Assembly (NCBI RefSeq): GCF_000757825.1
Contig: NZ_CP009451.1
Coordinates: 248,001 to 312,000, forward strand
Direction of reading: 5' to 3'
DNA from: Cedecea neteri
GTDB lineage: Bacteria > Pseudomonadota > Gammaproteobacteria > Enterobacterales > Enterobacteriaceae
Length of the DNA stretch: 64,000 bases
Part shown: positions 51,617 to 60,198 of the stretch, one piece after another
How positions within the stretch are numbered: the stretch's first letter is position 1
Layout of the letters: every line of letters starts with the position of its first letter
Notes under the pieces: model-generated
The model's database searches: none
Told to the model about the DNA's origin: nothing
What the model saw: only the letters and a program-made list of their open reading frames with translations
Position numbers and translations under genes: made by a program

Positions 51617-54600
51617 TTATTTTTCCAACGCTTGCGCCATCATGTCGCGGAACATGCTGATAAACACCGGCTGCTTATAGGCCGCAGACCAGCGTTTACC
51701 GATAGCGGCGTAAATCAGCTTGTCGAGTACCTCGCAGGCACTGTCGATAGTGGCCGGGTTTAGCCGTTGGCCCAGCAGGCAGCGTTCAACATCAATAAGT
51801 CGCTGAGGCTTGCTGAACAGCGCACCATCAACCAGCCGGCAGTAGCTCACCGTGCCGTCGTCGGCAATTTCCAGCAGCATGGTCAGGCTTTGACGAGTAA
51901 TATTCAGCGCGTTTCGGCGACCCAGCTGATGGTAAAAGCCTTTAGCGTCAGGTTTTGTCGGCGGCGGCAGAATAAGACGGGTTAATAGCTCATCAGGCTC
52001 TCGCTGAGTTTTGTACCCCGAGATCAGAAACTCACCCAGCGACATCCGGCGCACGCCGCGATGAGACTGCAGCTCAATGCTGCCGTCGTAGAGGATGGCC
52101 GGTGGAATGGAATCACCACAAGGTGCGGCGTTGACGATATTGCCGCCGATGGTCGCCCGGTTACGAATCTGGTGCGAGCCCACCGTGTGGCAAGCCTGTA
52201 CCAACAGCGGATAACGTTCTCGAAGCAGCGTATTTTCGGTAATGCGGTTGAACGTTACTGCCGCACCAATAGAAATTTCATGCGATTGTGTATCTTCGAT
52301 CACCTGCGTCAGCTCGCCGAGGCGCGAAATATCCACCAGCTTCATGGCCCGGGTTTGCATGCGCCCCTGCACAATCACGTCCGTGCCGCCGGCAATAGCC
52401 GTGACACCGTCACTTTTTAGCAGTTCCAGGGCCTCACTTAGCGTTCCAGGCCGCGTCACGGTGACATCCGTCAGACGTAATACCTGTTTCTTATTCCCAG
52501 GCTCGATCATCAATTCACTCTGACGAGCCGGTTTTTTCAGGTTATAACCCAGAATCACCTGCTCCAGGGTTAACGGCAGCTTGTTGAAACGAGTCCCCAG
52601 CGCAAAGCTCACCGCGTTATTGATGGCCGCGGCGACTAACTCCGTGGCAGGCTCGCCAATCCCTTTCGCGCCTAGCGGGCCGGCCTTGTCCGGGTTCTCA
52701 ACGCCGATAACGGTAATCGGGGGAATATCTTTGATCGTCGGCAGCAGATAGCTGTCAAAGTTCTCGGACTTCACCTGCCCGTGCTCAATGTTGAAATCCT
52801 CTAACAGAGCATAGCCAAAGCCCTGTGCCACGCCGCCACAGACCTGCCCCTCAAACCCGACCGGGTTAAGAACCTGGCCGACATCGTGGGCGGCAGTAAC
52901 ATGCAGCAAGTCAGTTTTACCGGTGCTGATATTCACCCGCACCTCGGCCACCTGGCAGCCGTAAACCCAGGTAAAATACGGGCTGCCACAGCCTTTTTCT
53001 TCATCCCAGTGAATGGGCGGCGGCACAAACCAACCGTATTCAGTCAGGCTCACGCTGGCCCACTTAGTTTTATTCACCGCCGATTTGAAGTCGATACGCT
53101 GGCTATTATCATGTTTGTTGATAATAAAGCCGCCCTGCCACAGCGTATCCTCAAGATGAGCTACCCCGATGCTCTCACCGACGACGCCGAGAATGCGCCG
53201 TTTGATCTTCTGCGCAGCATCAATAATCGCTCCGCCGCCGACCATTGTTCCGCGCGTCGCCGCCGTGGAGCCCCCGTCGCCGATGACCGAAGTTGGCGGC
53301 TCCATAAAATGAAACTCGCTCATTTCGATGCCAAACGCTTCGGCGGCAATCAACGTCATCGTGGTTTGCAGCCCCTGTCCGTTTTCCGACACCGACGTCG
53401 AAAGGCTGACGCTACCGTCTTCGTTGACCTGAATCAGCGCCGTTGAGGTATCAACCCCTTCAGCACCGATCGAGCACCCGCGATAGCTCAACGCCAGGCC
53501 AATACCGTAACGGTAGACGCCGCCCTTCTCGTTAAGCGCCTGATAATGTTTTCGTTTCGCCATAAACTCGGCCGAATCGGTAGCCTTTGCCAGCACTTCA
53601 TGCGCGGAAACCGTATGTTGGTCAAACACCTGGCCGGTAATCGACGCATCGCCCTGGCGTAAGGCGTTAATTTCGCGCACCGTGACAGGCGACATCTTCA
53701 GATACTCAGCAATCTCATCCATTAGTGATTCGTGAGCGTAAACCACCTGCGGAGAACCGAAGCCGCGCATCGCGGAGGTGTAACTGTTGTTGGTGTACAC
53801 CGCCGTGACGTCGATATGCACGTTTGGGATGGCGTATGGGCCTGCGGCCTGCACTGACGAACGCCAGGTGACAAACGGTGACGAAGCCGCATAGCCACCG
53901 CTGTCGGCCAGGATATCAACTTTAATGGCCTGGATACGGCCGCTGTCGTCCAGCCCGACCTTGTATTTCATTTTATATGGATGGCGTTTGCAGCTTTCGA
54001 TAATTGACTGTTCGCGCGTGTAGGCAAATTTCACCGGTTTCCCGGTCAGATGCGTCAGCAGAGCCGAACGGCAGGCCAGATGGTCAATAACATCATCTTT
54101 GCCGCCGAACGAGCCCCCCATAACGGCGCGTTTTACGTTGATCATGCTTTGCGGGCAGCCCATGAACTTAGCGACGAAACCGCGAACGCGGTGCGGGTTT
54201 TGCACCGAGCCAGAAATAATCAGGCTGCCGTCGGTCGGGTCAAGCCAGGTTAGCACCACCTCGGGTTCAATATAAGCATGCTCCTGAAAACCCACTTCAT
54301 ATTCGCGCTCGAGGATATGACGCGACTGCGCGAAGCCTTTTTCAACATCACCTTTGAGGGTGTGATGATGCGCGGCAATATTGTCGCTGCGTTCCGGATG
54401 AATGCAGCGCGCGTCTGGCGCAAGCGCAGCTTCAACATCGGTCAATGGCGTGTATGGCGTATAGCGTACGTGGATTTTGTCGGCCGCTGTGCAGGCCGCT
54501 TCATAGGTAGTAGCGGCAACTACCGCAATAACGTCGCCGTGAAAAACCACCTCATCCTTAATAATTGGCAGGTAATCTTTGACGATAACACCAACAACCG

Positions 54601-54823
54601 GCGTGCCGGGGATGTCCTGCCAGGTGGCAATTTTAACCACCCCCTCGACCGCCAGCGCTTCGCTTAAGTCGAGCTGATCTATTTTCCCTGCCGGAATATC
54701 CGCATAACGACAGACGCCGTATAACATATCCGGCAAAGTAATATCATCGCCGTAGATGGCCGTTCCTTTGACCTTTGCCACTCCATCCACGCGTCCTGGC
54801 GACGCTGAACGCAAAGCACACAT
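51617..54823 (-). CDS. Molybdenum hydroxylase, fused Mo-cofactor and FAD subunits
   Basis: 1068 residues. Residues 1 to about 765 are the molybdopterin subunit of the xanthine dehydrogenase family: PGRVDGVAKVKGTAIYGDD, QNPHRVRGF, MGGSFGGKDD, AMRGFGSPQ and the catalytic glutamate in GAKGIGEPATE (near 722). From about 772 the chain becomes an FAD subunit (AIAGGTDVIVQGRMQ, RNRATIGGNIVNAAPCGDSI). In E. coli these domains are separate or arranged otherwise (XdhD lacks the FAD part). With yqeB, yqeC and mocA in the island it is probably a selenium-dependent xanthine/purine dehydrogenase. Transcribed first in its operon. Confidence 0.9.
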   Translation of the reverse strand: MCALRSASPGRVDGVAKVKGTAIYGDDITLPDMLYGVCRYADIPAGKIDQLDLSEALAVEGVVKIATWQDIPGTPVVGVIVKDYLPIIKDEVVFHGDVIAVVAATTYEAACTAADKIHVRYTPYTPLTDVEAALAPDARCIHPERSDNIAAHHHTLKGDVEKGFAQSRHILEREYEVGFQEHAYIEPEVVLTWLDPTDGSLIISGSVQNPHRVRGFVAKFMGCPQSMINVKRAVMGGSFGGKDDVIDHLACRSALLTHLTGKPVKFAYTREQSIIESCKRHPYKMKYKVGLDDSGRIQAIKVDILADSGGYAASSPFVTWRSSVQAAGPYAIPNVHIDVTAVYTNNSYTSAMRGFGSPQVVYAHESLMDEIAEYLKMSPVTVREINALRQGDASITGQVFDQHTVSAHEVLAKATDSAEFMAKRKHYQALNEKGGVYRYGIGLALSYRGCSIGAEGVDTSTALIQVNEDGSVSLSTSVSENGQGLQTTMTLIAAEAFGIEMSEFHFMEPPTSVIGDGGSTAATRGTMVGGGAIIDAAQKIKRRILGVVGESIGVAHLEDTLWQGGFIINKHDNSQRIDFKSAVNKTKWASVSLTEYGWFVPPPIHWDEEKGCGSPYFTWVYGCQVAEVRVNISTGKTDLLHVTAAHDVGQVLNPVGFEGQVCGGVAQGFGYALLEDFNIEHGQVKSENFDSYLLPTIKDIPPITVIGVENPDKAGPLGAKGIGEPATELVAAAINNAVSFALGTRFNKLPLTLEQVILGYNLKKPARQSELMIEPGNKKQVLRLTDVTVTRPGTLSEALELLKSDGVTAIAGGTDVIVQGRMQTRAMKLVDISRLGELTQVIEDTQSHEISIGAAVTFNRITENTLLRERYPLLVQACHTVGSHQIRNRATIGGNIVNAAPCGDSIPPAILYDGSIELQSHRGVRRMSLGEFLISGYKTQREPDELLTRLILPPPTKPDAKGFYHQLGRRNALNITRQSLTMLLEIADDGTVSYCRLVDGALFSKPQRLIDVERCLLGQRLNPATIDSACEVLDKLIYAAIGKRWSAAYKQPVFISMFRDMMAQALEK
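52401..52413. other. matS site (MatP binding, Ter macrodomain)
   Basis: GTGACACCGTCAC matches the matS consensus GTGACRNYGTCAC at all 13 positions. It lies inside the FAD part of the molybdenum hydroxylase gene, 24.7 kb from dif. matS sites are confined to the terminus macrodomain, agreeing with dif in this window. Confidence 0.8.
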
Positions 54824-54885
54824 AACGTTCCCCTTATTATCAAATCAGTAAGTCACTCACGGGAAAAACTCATCGTGCTAACAAA

Positions 54886-54902
54886 TCCAAGATTTGTGCC
54901 AA
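54886..54902 (-). promoter_or_regulatory. Sigma-54 type promoter of the molybdenum hydroxylase operon
   Basis: On the minus strand TTGGCACAAATCTTGGA: perfect -24 TTGGCAC, then exactly 10 bases to GG at the -12 position (TTGG instead of TTGC). Predicted start about 54875, 52 bases before the ATG. Confidence 0.6.
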
Positions 54903-55049
54903 AAATCAATGAGGTGGTGCCCGATGTGCATTTCTGTGATTAGACGTGCGAAAAAAAACGCTCAGGGAGCGAGAGCGGTTGTTCTGAGGAGAAAAGAGAA
55001 TGGTTTTTAAACCTTATGCTGCGGAAATTCTCAAAGTAATAATTACGAA

Positions 55050-55064
55050 TTATCAAAATAATAA
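55050..55064. promoter_or_regulatory. Dyad TTATCA-N3-TAATAA, candidate UacR site upstream of the hydroxylase operon
   Basis: One mismatch to the dyad at 30133-30147. It lies about 150 bp upstream of the minus-strand sigma-54 promoter at 54886-54902. Confidence 0.4.
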
Positions 55065-55178
55065 TGCACGGATTGACGGGTTGCCCGCCCGGCAAATTGA
55101 TTATCTGCGAGAAGCAGGTCCTTAGCTTTTCCCTCGTCTACAGTTAACTTATCCAACCCTCGTCGAATAAATTATCCC

Positions 55179-55838
55179 ATGAGCTTTTCGCTAAGGACTC
55201 ACCTCTTCGCCCGTCTGCGATTATTGATTTCGGTTGCTGCCGGGATCGTTTGTTATTACGTTCTGCCGGCCCAGCTCGGCACGCTTCAGCGACTGTTAAT
55301 CAGCTGGAATGTCCTGGCCTGGCTCTACCTGACGTTTATCTGGTTTCGCATGCTGCGCACTGATGTGAGCGAGATTCAGCGAATTGCCAGAATACAGGAC
55401 CAAAGCGCGGCGCTGGTATTAAGCATGGTTATCTTTGCCTGTATGGCCAGCATTGTGGCTATCCTGAGCGAGCTGCCGTCGTTACGTTCACTTTCTGGCA
55501 CTCCACTCGTGTTGCACATTGTTCTGACCGCAATCACGCTGCTGGCGTCCTGGACATTACTGCCCAGTTCGTTTGCCATGCATTACGCCCATCATCATTA
55601 TCTGCACCGCAGCAAAGACGTCACGCCGATGATCTTCCCTGAAAAACCAAAAGATCCCGGATATTGGGATTTTCTTTATTTTTCATTCACCATCGCCGTT
55701 GCGTCACAGACTGCCGACGTGGCGACGGGAACCACCGGGATGCGCAAAATTACGCTTTTGCAGTCGGTTATCTCGTTTCTCTTCAACCTGGCGATACTGG
55801 GATTATCCGTTAACGTGGGTGCCGGACTGCTGAGTTAA
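55179..55838 (+). CDS. DUF1345 family membrane protein
   Basis: 219 residues with five or six membrane segments. The C-terminal half has the family features MHYAHHHYLH, GYWDFLYFSFTIAVASQTAD and the final hydrophobic pair; the YFSFTIAVASQTADVAT segment resembles an ion-channel pore loop of two-TM channels. Function is not established. No ribosome site of note. It marks the end of the purine island. Confidence 0.8.
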   Translation: MSFSLRTHLFARLRLLISVAAGIVCYYVLPAQLGTLQRLLISWNVLAWLYLTFIWFRMLRTDVSEIQRIARIQDQSAALVLSMVIFACMASIVAILSELPSLRSLSGTPLVLHIVLTAITLLASWTLLPSSFAMHYAHHHYLHRSKDVTPMIFPEKPKDPGYWDFLYFSFTIAVASQTADVATGTTGMRKITLLQSVISFLFNLAILGLSVNVGAGLLS

Positions 55839-55916
55839 CGAGTTTGATATTTCGACGGCGAAAACAGAATAGACTATAATTTAACCAGCAAAGCTGCGCG
55901 GTAAAGGTGAAACACG

Positions 55917-55997
55917 ATGCCTAATCCATTTGATGCCTGCATGTCTATCCTGCTTATCCTGGGCGCTCTACATGAAATGGGGCTGATCCCCTGGTAA
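55917..55997 (+). CDS. Possible 26-residue small protein
   Basis: Starts with ATG eight bases after AAAGGTG and has a perfect -10 TATAAT at 55875-55880 with a weak -35 (TTCGAC) 18 bases before it. The peptide is hydrophobic in the middle (MSILLILGAL) and ends LIPW, in the style of enterobacterial membrane microproteins. Too short to be sure; no family recognised. Confidence 0.4.
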   Translation: MPNPFDACMSILLILGALHEMGLIPW

Positions 55998-56114
55998 TGC
56001 CTGACTCAAACAGGCGGTTCTCTGTTCTAAAAAGAACGACGCTCAAGGGAAATTGACAGCCAGCCAAATCTCATTATGGTGAGAGGCGTGCTTACGCTAT
56101 GTCTCAGGGAAACC

Positions 56115-57128
56115 ATGAACTCATCGCTTCTGAATTTTGCTGGCAGTTTGCTTCAGGACGAGAAAACGCTCGTCGCCTCCTACGATCTTGAGTCCTTGTG
56201 CCCTACTCAGCGGAACGCTCTGCAACTGCAGGCGCTGCATCAGCCGGGAATTTATAACTACGCCTTGCAGCCCTTTTCTCTCGACTACCGTAACGTTAAG
56301 CGGCTTTGTATTATCAATGGCATGGGCGTCACGCTGGGCGATTCACTGATTGGCATTGCGGCGTTGCAGGCTATTAAGGCCATCAACCCAAAACTTCACC
56401 TGACGGTGCTGCGCCCTCACACCTGCCAGGCCTATGTGGAAGAGATTTATCGGCTGGCGGGTAACGTCATCGATGAACTGCGCTATATGCCTGTGGAGCT
56501 TGCTGCGCTTGAGGGATTTGATGCGGTGATTGATGCCGGGAACCAGCTCTTCAGGGAGGATTTCGCCACTCTGGAAATGCATGACTTTTTCCTGCGCCAC
56601 CTTGGCATTGCCCCTGAATCCGTTGCCGATGATATTAAAACAAACCGCTGGCTTCGGGACGAAATGCCGAAGCAATCCCCTCCTCTGGAAGGCCGTTACG
56701 TACTGTTTAATCACCGCGCCAGCACCCCACTTCGCAACATCCCGGATGCCGTACTGGTAGAATTTGTCGAGCATCTCTTTAAGCGACACGGTATACCGGT
56801 TGCAGGATTCGGCGAGATAGACCACCCGCAGTTTATCGATTTGTCTTCACGTTCAAGAAATACCGCAGACTTTATTGCCATTATCCGGCATGCCAGCAAA
56901 GTCTATACCTGCGACTCATCGGCTCTGCACATTGCCGCCGCGTTTGGAGTACCCACGATGGGATACTTTAATGCCATCAAACCTGCGCTGCGGGCGGCCT
57001 GTTACCCATTATGTGAAAGTGTGGATATGGGTACGGAGAGTTCAGCCCTGCTTCATCAGAGCGACGATAACACCCTGCTGAGCGTTATTGAGGAGAATTA
57101 TCGCCGCTATCTTAACCTTTTGCCCTGA
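56115..57128 (+). CDS. Glycosyltransferase family 9-like protein
   Basis: 337 residues. Two Rossmann-like halves resembling heptosyltransferases (GT9, GT-B fold): GMGVTLGDSLIGIAALQAIK in the N-terminal half and TCDSSALHIAAAFGVPTMGYF in the C-terminal half, where the donor phosphates bind. ATG 56115 has AGGGA upstream; the frame is open to 56076. It stands alone, outside any LPS gene cluster, so its acceptor is unknown. The NHRASTPLRNIP segment is in the place of the usual GT9 nucleotide loop. Confidence 0.7.
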   Translation: MNSSLLNFAGSLLQDEKTLVASYDLESLCPTQRNALQLQALHQPGIYNYALQPFSLDYRNVKRLCIINGMGVTLGDSLIGIAALQAIKAINPKLHLTVLRPHTCQAYVEEIYRLAGNVIDELRYMPVELAALEGFDAVIDAGNQLFREDFATLEMHDFFLRHLGIAPESVADDIKTNRWLRDEMPKQSPPLEGRYVLFNHRASTPLRNIPDAVLVEFVEHLFKRHGIPVAGFGEIDHPQFIDLSSRSRNTADFIAIIRHASKVYTCDSSALHIAAAFGVPTMGYFNAIKPALRAACYPLCESVDMGTESSALLHQSDDNTLLSVIEENYRRYLNLLP

Positions 57129-57491
57129 CGCTGACCTTACCGGTCGATAAAACCGCAGACATTCCCTTCGCGAGAGCATATATGATATAATTTTGACCAA
57201 TTCATTGATTTTAAATAAAAGTAAAAAAATCGTATTAATATGAAACAACTCATCCTGGCACTCAGTATTCTGATGCCGTTCAAAATTTCAATGGCCTCAG
57301 TCAACGGCACTTTTGACGTGAGAATGACCATTCTTTCGAAACCCTTGCCGCCTAAAGTGACTAAAATTAAACTTTCAGACGAAAGCGTGATGATTATTAA
57401 TGAATGGTAGTGTTTTCATTCACCTGACAATCCCTATGGCGACAATTCGCGCCCACTAAAAAGCCGCTGAGGGGATCCACCAGCGGTTTTT
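57129..57491. other. Intergenic region with one possible small ORF and a terminator
   Basis: 363 bp. It contains the 56-codon ORF at 57240-57410 and a hairpin at its right end. Nothing else is recognisable. Confidence 0.5.
57240..57410 (+). CDS. Possible small secreted protein
   Basis: 56 residues. The first 19 look like a signal peptide (MKQLILALSILMPFKISMAS), followed by a short basic mature part with TKIKLSDESVMIINEW at the end. The ribosome site is poor (AAAG at a distance). It lies between the GT9-like gene and the convergent diguanylate cyclase. Could be a real exported peptide or a fragment of a lost gene. Confidence 0.4.
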   Translation: MKQLILALSILMPFKISMASVNGTFDVRMTILSKPLPPKVTKIKLSDESVMIINEW

Positions 57492-57493
57492 TT
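57459..57493. terminator. Bidirectional rho-independent terminator
   Basis: CCGCTG / CAGCGG stem flanked by an A run on the left and seven T residues on the right. It overlaps the stop of the minus-strand diguanylate cyclase gene and serves converging transcripts. Confidence 0.75.
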
Positions 57494-59072
57494 ATCGGCT
57501 GGAGCCCTTTTCCCCATACTTATTACGCTTATGCTGATACAGCAGTTCATCCGCCTTAAGAAGCGCGGTTTCTAACGTATCACCGGCTGCCATCTGATAG
57601 CTTCCGTAGGAAAACCCGACCAGTTTGTCTTCATCGATGGTCAGAAGGTAATCATGAATACGCGTGATAACTTCGTTAGATTTTGTCAGGCTGTAATCAA
57701 TCAGAATCAAACTGAACTCATCCCCGCCAAGGCGAATGCCGTAGTCGCTTTTGCGAATGGATTGCGCGAGCGCCCTGCCCAGGTACTGTATGGCCCGGTC
57801 ACCCATGTGATGCCCGAGCGTATCGTTAATCTTCTTCAGCCCGTCGCTATCAATAGAAATAACCGTTACGGCAATGTTATTACTCAGCAGCGCGTGAATC
57901 TTCTGCTCAAGCGAAGAAGTCAGCACTTTACGGTTATACAGGCCGGTCATCGCATCGGTCATATTATCGTGAGACAGCGACCGGTTACGGTCGAGCTGTT
58001 TTTTGGCATAGCGGCAAAGTAGCCAGGTCCCGAACAAATAGAGGGCGACTAACCAGAGAATAGAGATCAGGAAGTAAATCCCGTCCAGCTGGATGTGCAG
58101 CGTATAGTAGCCGGTGATTTTTTCCGCGTAAGAAATGGGCGTAAACGACTTCAGCACAGGATGGTGGAAGCTGATCTTAGCGCCGGTAACATTGTCCGTA
58201 ACGTAAAGGGAAAGAAAACGCCATAACAGCGGCCTTTCCGCCGTATAAAAGGACGTTGCGAGATCGTCGATATTAATATCGGTAATGAATATCCCTTTTA
58301 TTTCCTCGCGTTGAAATACCGGCGTAATCATGCTGATAATATTTTTGTGGGTATACCCATCTTTATAAATATGGGAGACAATGCTTTCTCCCTGGCGCAG
58401 ATCGGTTAACGCGGAGCCGTCAATATTAATGGTCTTCGCGCTACGGTCGATATCTATACGGCCATTTTCACTCACCAGCCAGTTATTAAAGGTATAATGC
58501 TTGCTGTCGACGATCTTATTGATATAAATATAGCTATTTTTCAGATCTATATAGTAGCGGATATTGTTAAAAACATAGCCACTGTAGTTGGAAAAACTGT
58601 ATTTAGACACGGCATTGGCGGCGTTTTCTTGCCCAACGATCAGCGACGCCGCATCGTTCTTCCAGCTGGCGCAGGATGGATTGCGAGTTTGCAACGTTCC
58701 CTTAAGTGTCGCTAATTTTTGGCCAGCGAGATTTAAACCATAAACACCATTTAATGATTCGGCATATTTACAAATATCAATATCTTTATTCGCAGCGGTT
58801 GTTATCCCTGACGGCGCAGAGGAGAAAGCACGAGACAGCCGGAAAGCCGTGTTCTGGTTAATATACTCTTCATGAAACAGCGCGGATTTTCCGTTTTCTG
58901 CAATGTACCCCATGTAGCTTTTCAGATCCCGGTATTCCCGAAATACAAACCCGGCAAAAATTAACGTTGTCAGAATAACGATCAGGATAATGGTGTTGAT
59001 GTATTTTAGCAGCGACAAGATGGTGTAATCCCTTGAAAAATCCCACTTGTTAGATAGGCTGGAGTATAGCAT
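57492..59072 (-). CDS. Membrane-bound diguanylate cyclase (GGDEF)
   Basis: 526 residues from the chosen ATG. Topology: a membrane segment near residues 25-45, a periplasmic sensor region of about 280 residues (dCache-like), a second membrane segment near residues 335-355, then a GGDEF domain. The active site is LGGDEFSLIL, preceded by an intact inhibitory RxxD site (RKSD), so it should make cyclic di-GMP with product feedback. The frame extends upstream to 59150, but that overlaps the neighbouring LysR gene. The ribosome site is weak, so the exact start is uncertain. Confidence 0.85.
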   Translation of the reverse strand: MLYSSLSNKWDFSRDYTILSLLKYINTIILIVILTTLIFAGFVFREYRDLKSYMGYIAENGKSALFHEEYINQNTAFRLSRAFSSAPSGITTAANKDIDICKYAESLNGVYGLNLAGQKLATLKGTLQTRNPSCASWKNDAASLIVGQENAANAVSKYSFSNYSGYVFNNIRYYIDLKNSYIYINKIVDSKHYTFNNWLVSENGRIDIDRSAKTINIDGSALTDLRQGESIVSHIYKDGYTHKNIISMITPVFQREEIKGIFITDINIDDLATSFYTAERPLLWRFLSLYVTDNVTGAKISFHHPVLKSFTPISYAEKITGYYTLHIQLDGIYFLISILWLVALYLFGTWLLCRYAKKQLDRNRSLSHDNMTDAMTGLYNRKVLTSSLEQKIHALLSNNIAVTVISIDSDGLKKINDTLGHHMGDRAIQYLGRALAQSIRKSDYGIRLGGDEFSLILIDYSLTKSNEVITRIHDYLLTIDEDKLVGFSYGSYQMAAGDTLETALLKADELLYQHKRNKYGEKGSSR

Positions 59073-59128
59073 ATCGACAGAACCGAGATTACCCGAAACG
59101 CAGAAAATTCCTGGTTGCAGCGTGTCAA

Positions 59129-60058
59129 CTAAGGCACCAGGGTGCGGCATACGTCCAGTATAAGGTGCCGCAGCCAGCGGTGTGCGAGGTCAGCTTCTGA
59201 GCGCGGGTGCCACATTTGAGAAACGGTGATGGTTCTCGTATCCACCGGCAGCTCGAACATTGCCAGCCTGGCATTGTCTCCCTCAACCTCACTAACAGAT
59301 TGATTAAGCAAGAAAGAAGATGGCACCAGGGCAATCAGATCGGACGCCTGCGCCACCTTTAACGACGCCGGAAACCCCGGCACTACGGCGGCAATTTTTC
59401 GCGTCAGTCCCCTTTTAGCCAGCGCATCATCTACGGGCCCGGGCGTTGAGCGTATGCGACGGGAAGCAACCACATGCCCATACGAAAGATACTGTTCTAC
59501 GGTGACTTCCGGTATCCCGGCAAGAGGATGACCGGCCCGAACCACGCCGACAAAACGATCGCGAAACAACGCCTGCAGCCGTATTTCCGGGCCCATTTCA
59601 CCCACAACGCCGATTTCAAGGTCGACCAGGCCTTCGCGCAGATGCCGGGGCCCTTTTTCTGGCTTCGAAGTAAAACACAGCTGAACTCCCGGCGCTTGTG
59701 CTGCGGCAGCGGCGATCAGCGACGGTGCAAATGCCTCGATAAAGCCGTCATTGGCTCTGATAATAAACACGCACTCCAGCGTGGAAAGGGACAGCTCTGC
59801 CGTGGAGGGGCTCAGTAAGGCGCGAGCCTCAAGCGCGGCGTTTCTCGCCCGGTCACGAATCGCTTCGGCATAGGGCGTCAGCACCATATTTCTTCCCGCT
59901 CTGACCAGAAGAGGATCGCCGGTTGCAGCCCGCAGGCGGCTGAGCGTACGGCTCATCGCCGATGAGCTTAACCCCAGGCGCCGGGCAGCGCCGGCCACGC
60001 TGCCCTCAGCCAGAAAGGTATCCAGCGCAAGCAGCAAATTCAGATCGGGTTCGTTCAT
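59129..60058 (-). CDS. LysR-type transcriptional regulator
   Basis: 309 residues. HTH: LAEGSVAGAARRLGLSSSAM; effector domain from about residue 90. It is divergent from a DHA2 MFS exporter across 140 bp and is the probable regulator of that gene. A TGCA-N9-TGCA repeat at 60091-60107 in the gap could be its site. Confidence 0.87.
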   Translation of the reverse strand: MNEPDLNLLLALDTFLAEGSVAGAARRLGLSSSAMSRTLSRLRAATGDPLLVRAGRNMVLTPYAEAIRDRARNAALEARALLSPSTAELSLSTLECVFIIRANDGFIEAFAPSLIAAAAAQAPGVQLCFTSKPEKGPRHLREGLVDLEIGVVGEMGPEIRLQALFRDRFVGVVRAGHPLAGIPEVTVEQYLSYGHVVASRRIRSTPGPVDDALAKRGLTRKIAAVVPGFPASLKVAQASDLIALVPSSFLLNQSVSEVEGDNARLAMFELPVDTRTITVSQMWHPRSEADLAHRWLRHLILDVCRTLVP

Positions 60059-60090
60059 TCTGGCATCCTGTAAAGAGATATGGCGTTTGG

Positions 60091-60107
60091 TGCAACTATT
60101 TAGTGCA
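60091..60107. promoter_or_regulatory. TGCA-N9-TGCA repeat, candidate LysR site
   Basis: TGCAACTATTTAGTGCA lies between the divergent LysR and MFS genes, 33 bases from the LysR ATG. The half-site TGCA recurs once more at 60150-60153 (GCTGCACTG). Weak but well placed. Confidence 0.35.
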
Positions 60108-60198
60108 CATCATGCGTCTTCCGCCTGTCTTTAAGTATCACTATATTTGCTGCACTGACAACCTGATACTGATTGCCGCCCAACGGTAAGGAACCATT

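Larger units (their letters stand above)
54824..55178. other. Divergent intergenic region, hydroxylase operon / DUF1345 gene
   Basis: 355 bp without a gene. It contains the hydroxylase promoter (54886-54902) and the candidate UacR dyad (55050-55064), plus presumably a sigma-70 promoter for the DUF1345 gene. Confidence 0.6.

Noticed and set aside
2653..57780. KOPS (GGGNAGGG) polarity switching at dif
   Set aside because: By eye I found five concordant sites (2653, 3708 and 27101 plus; 30199 and 57773 minus) but also two discordant ones (about 25215 minus, 33736 plus). That is too few and not exhaustive; a whole-genome count is needed.
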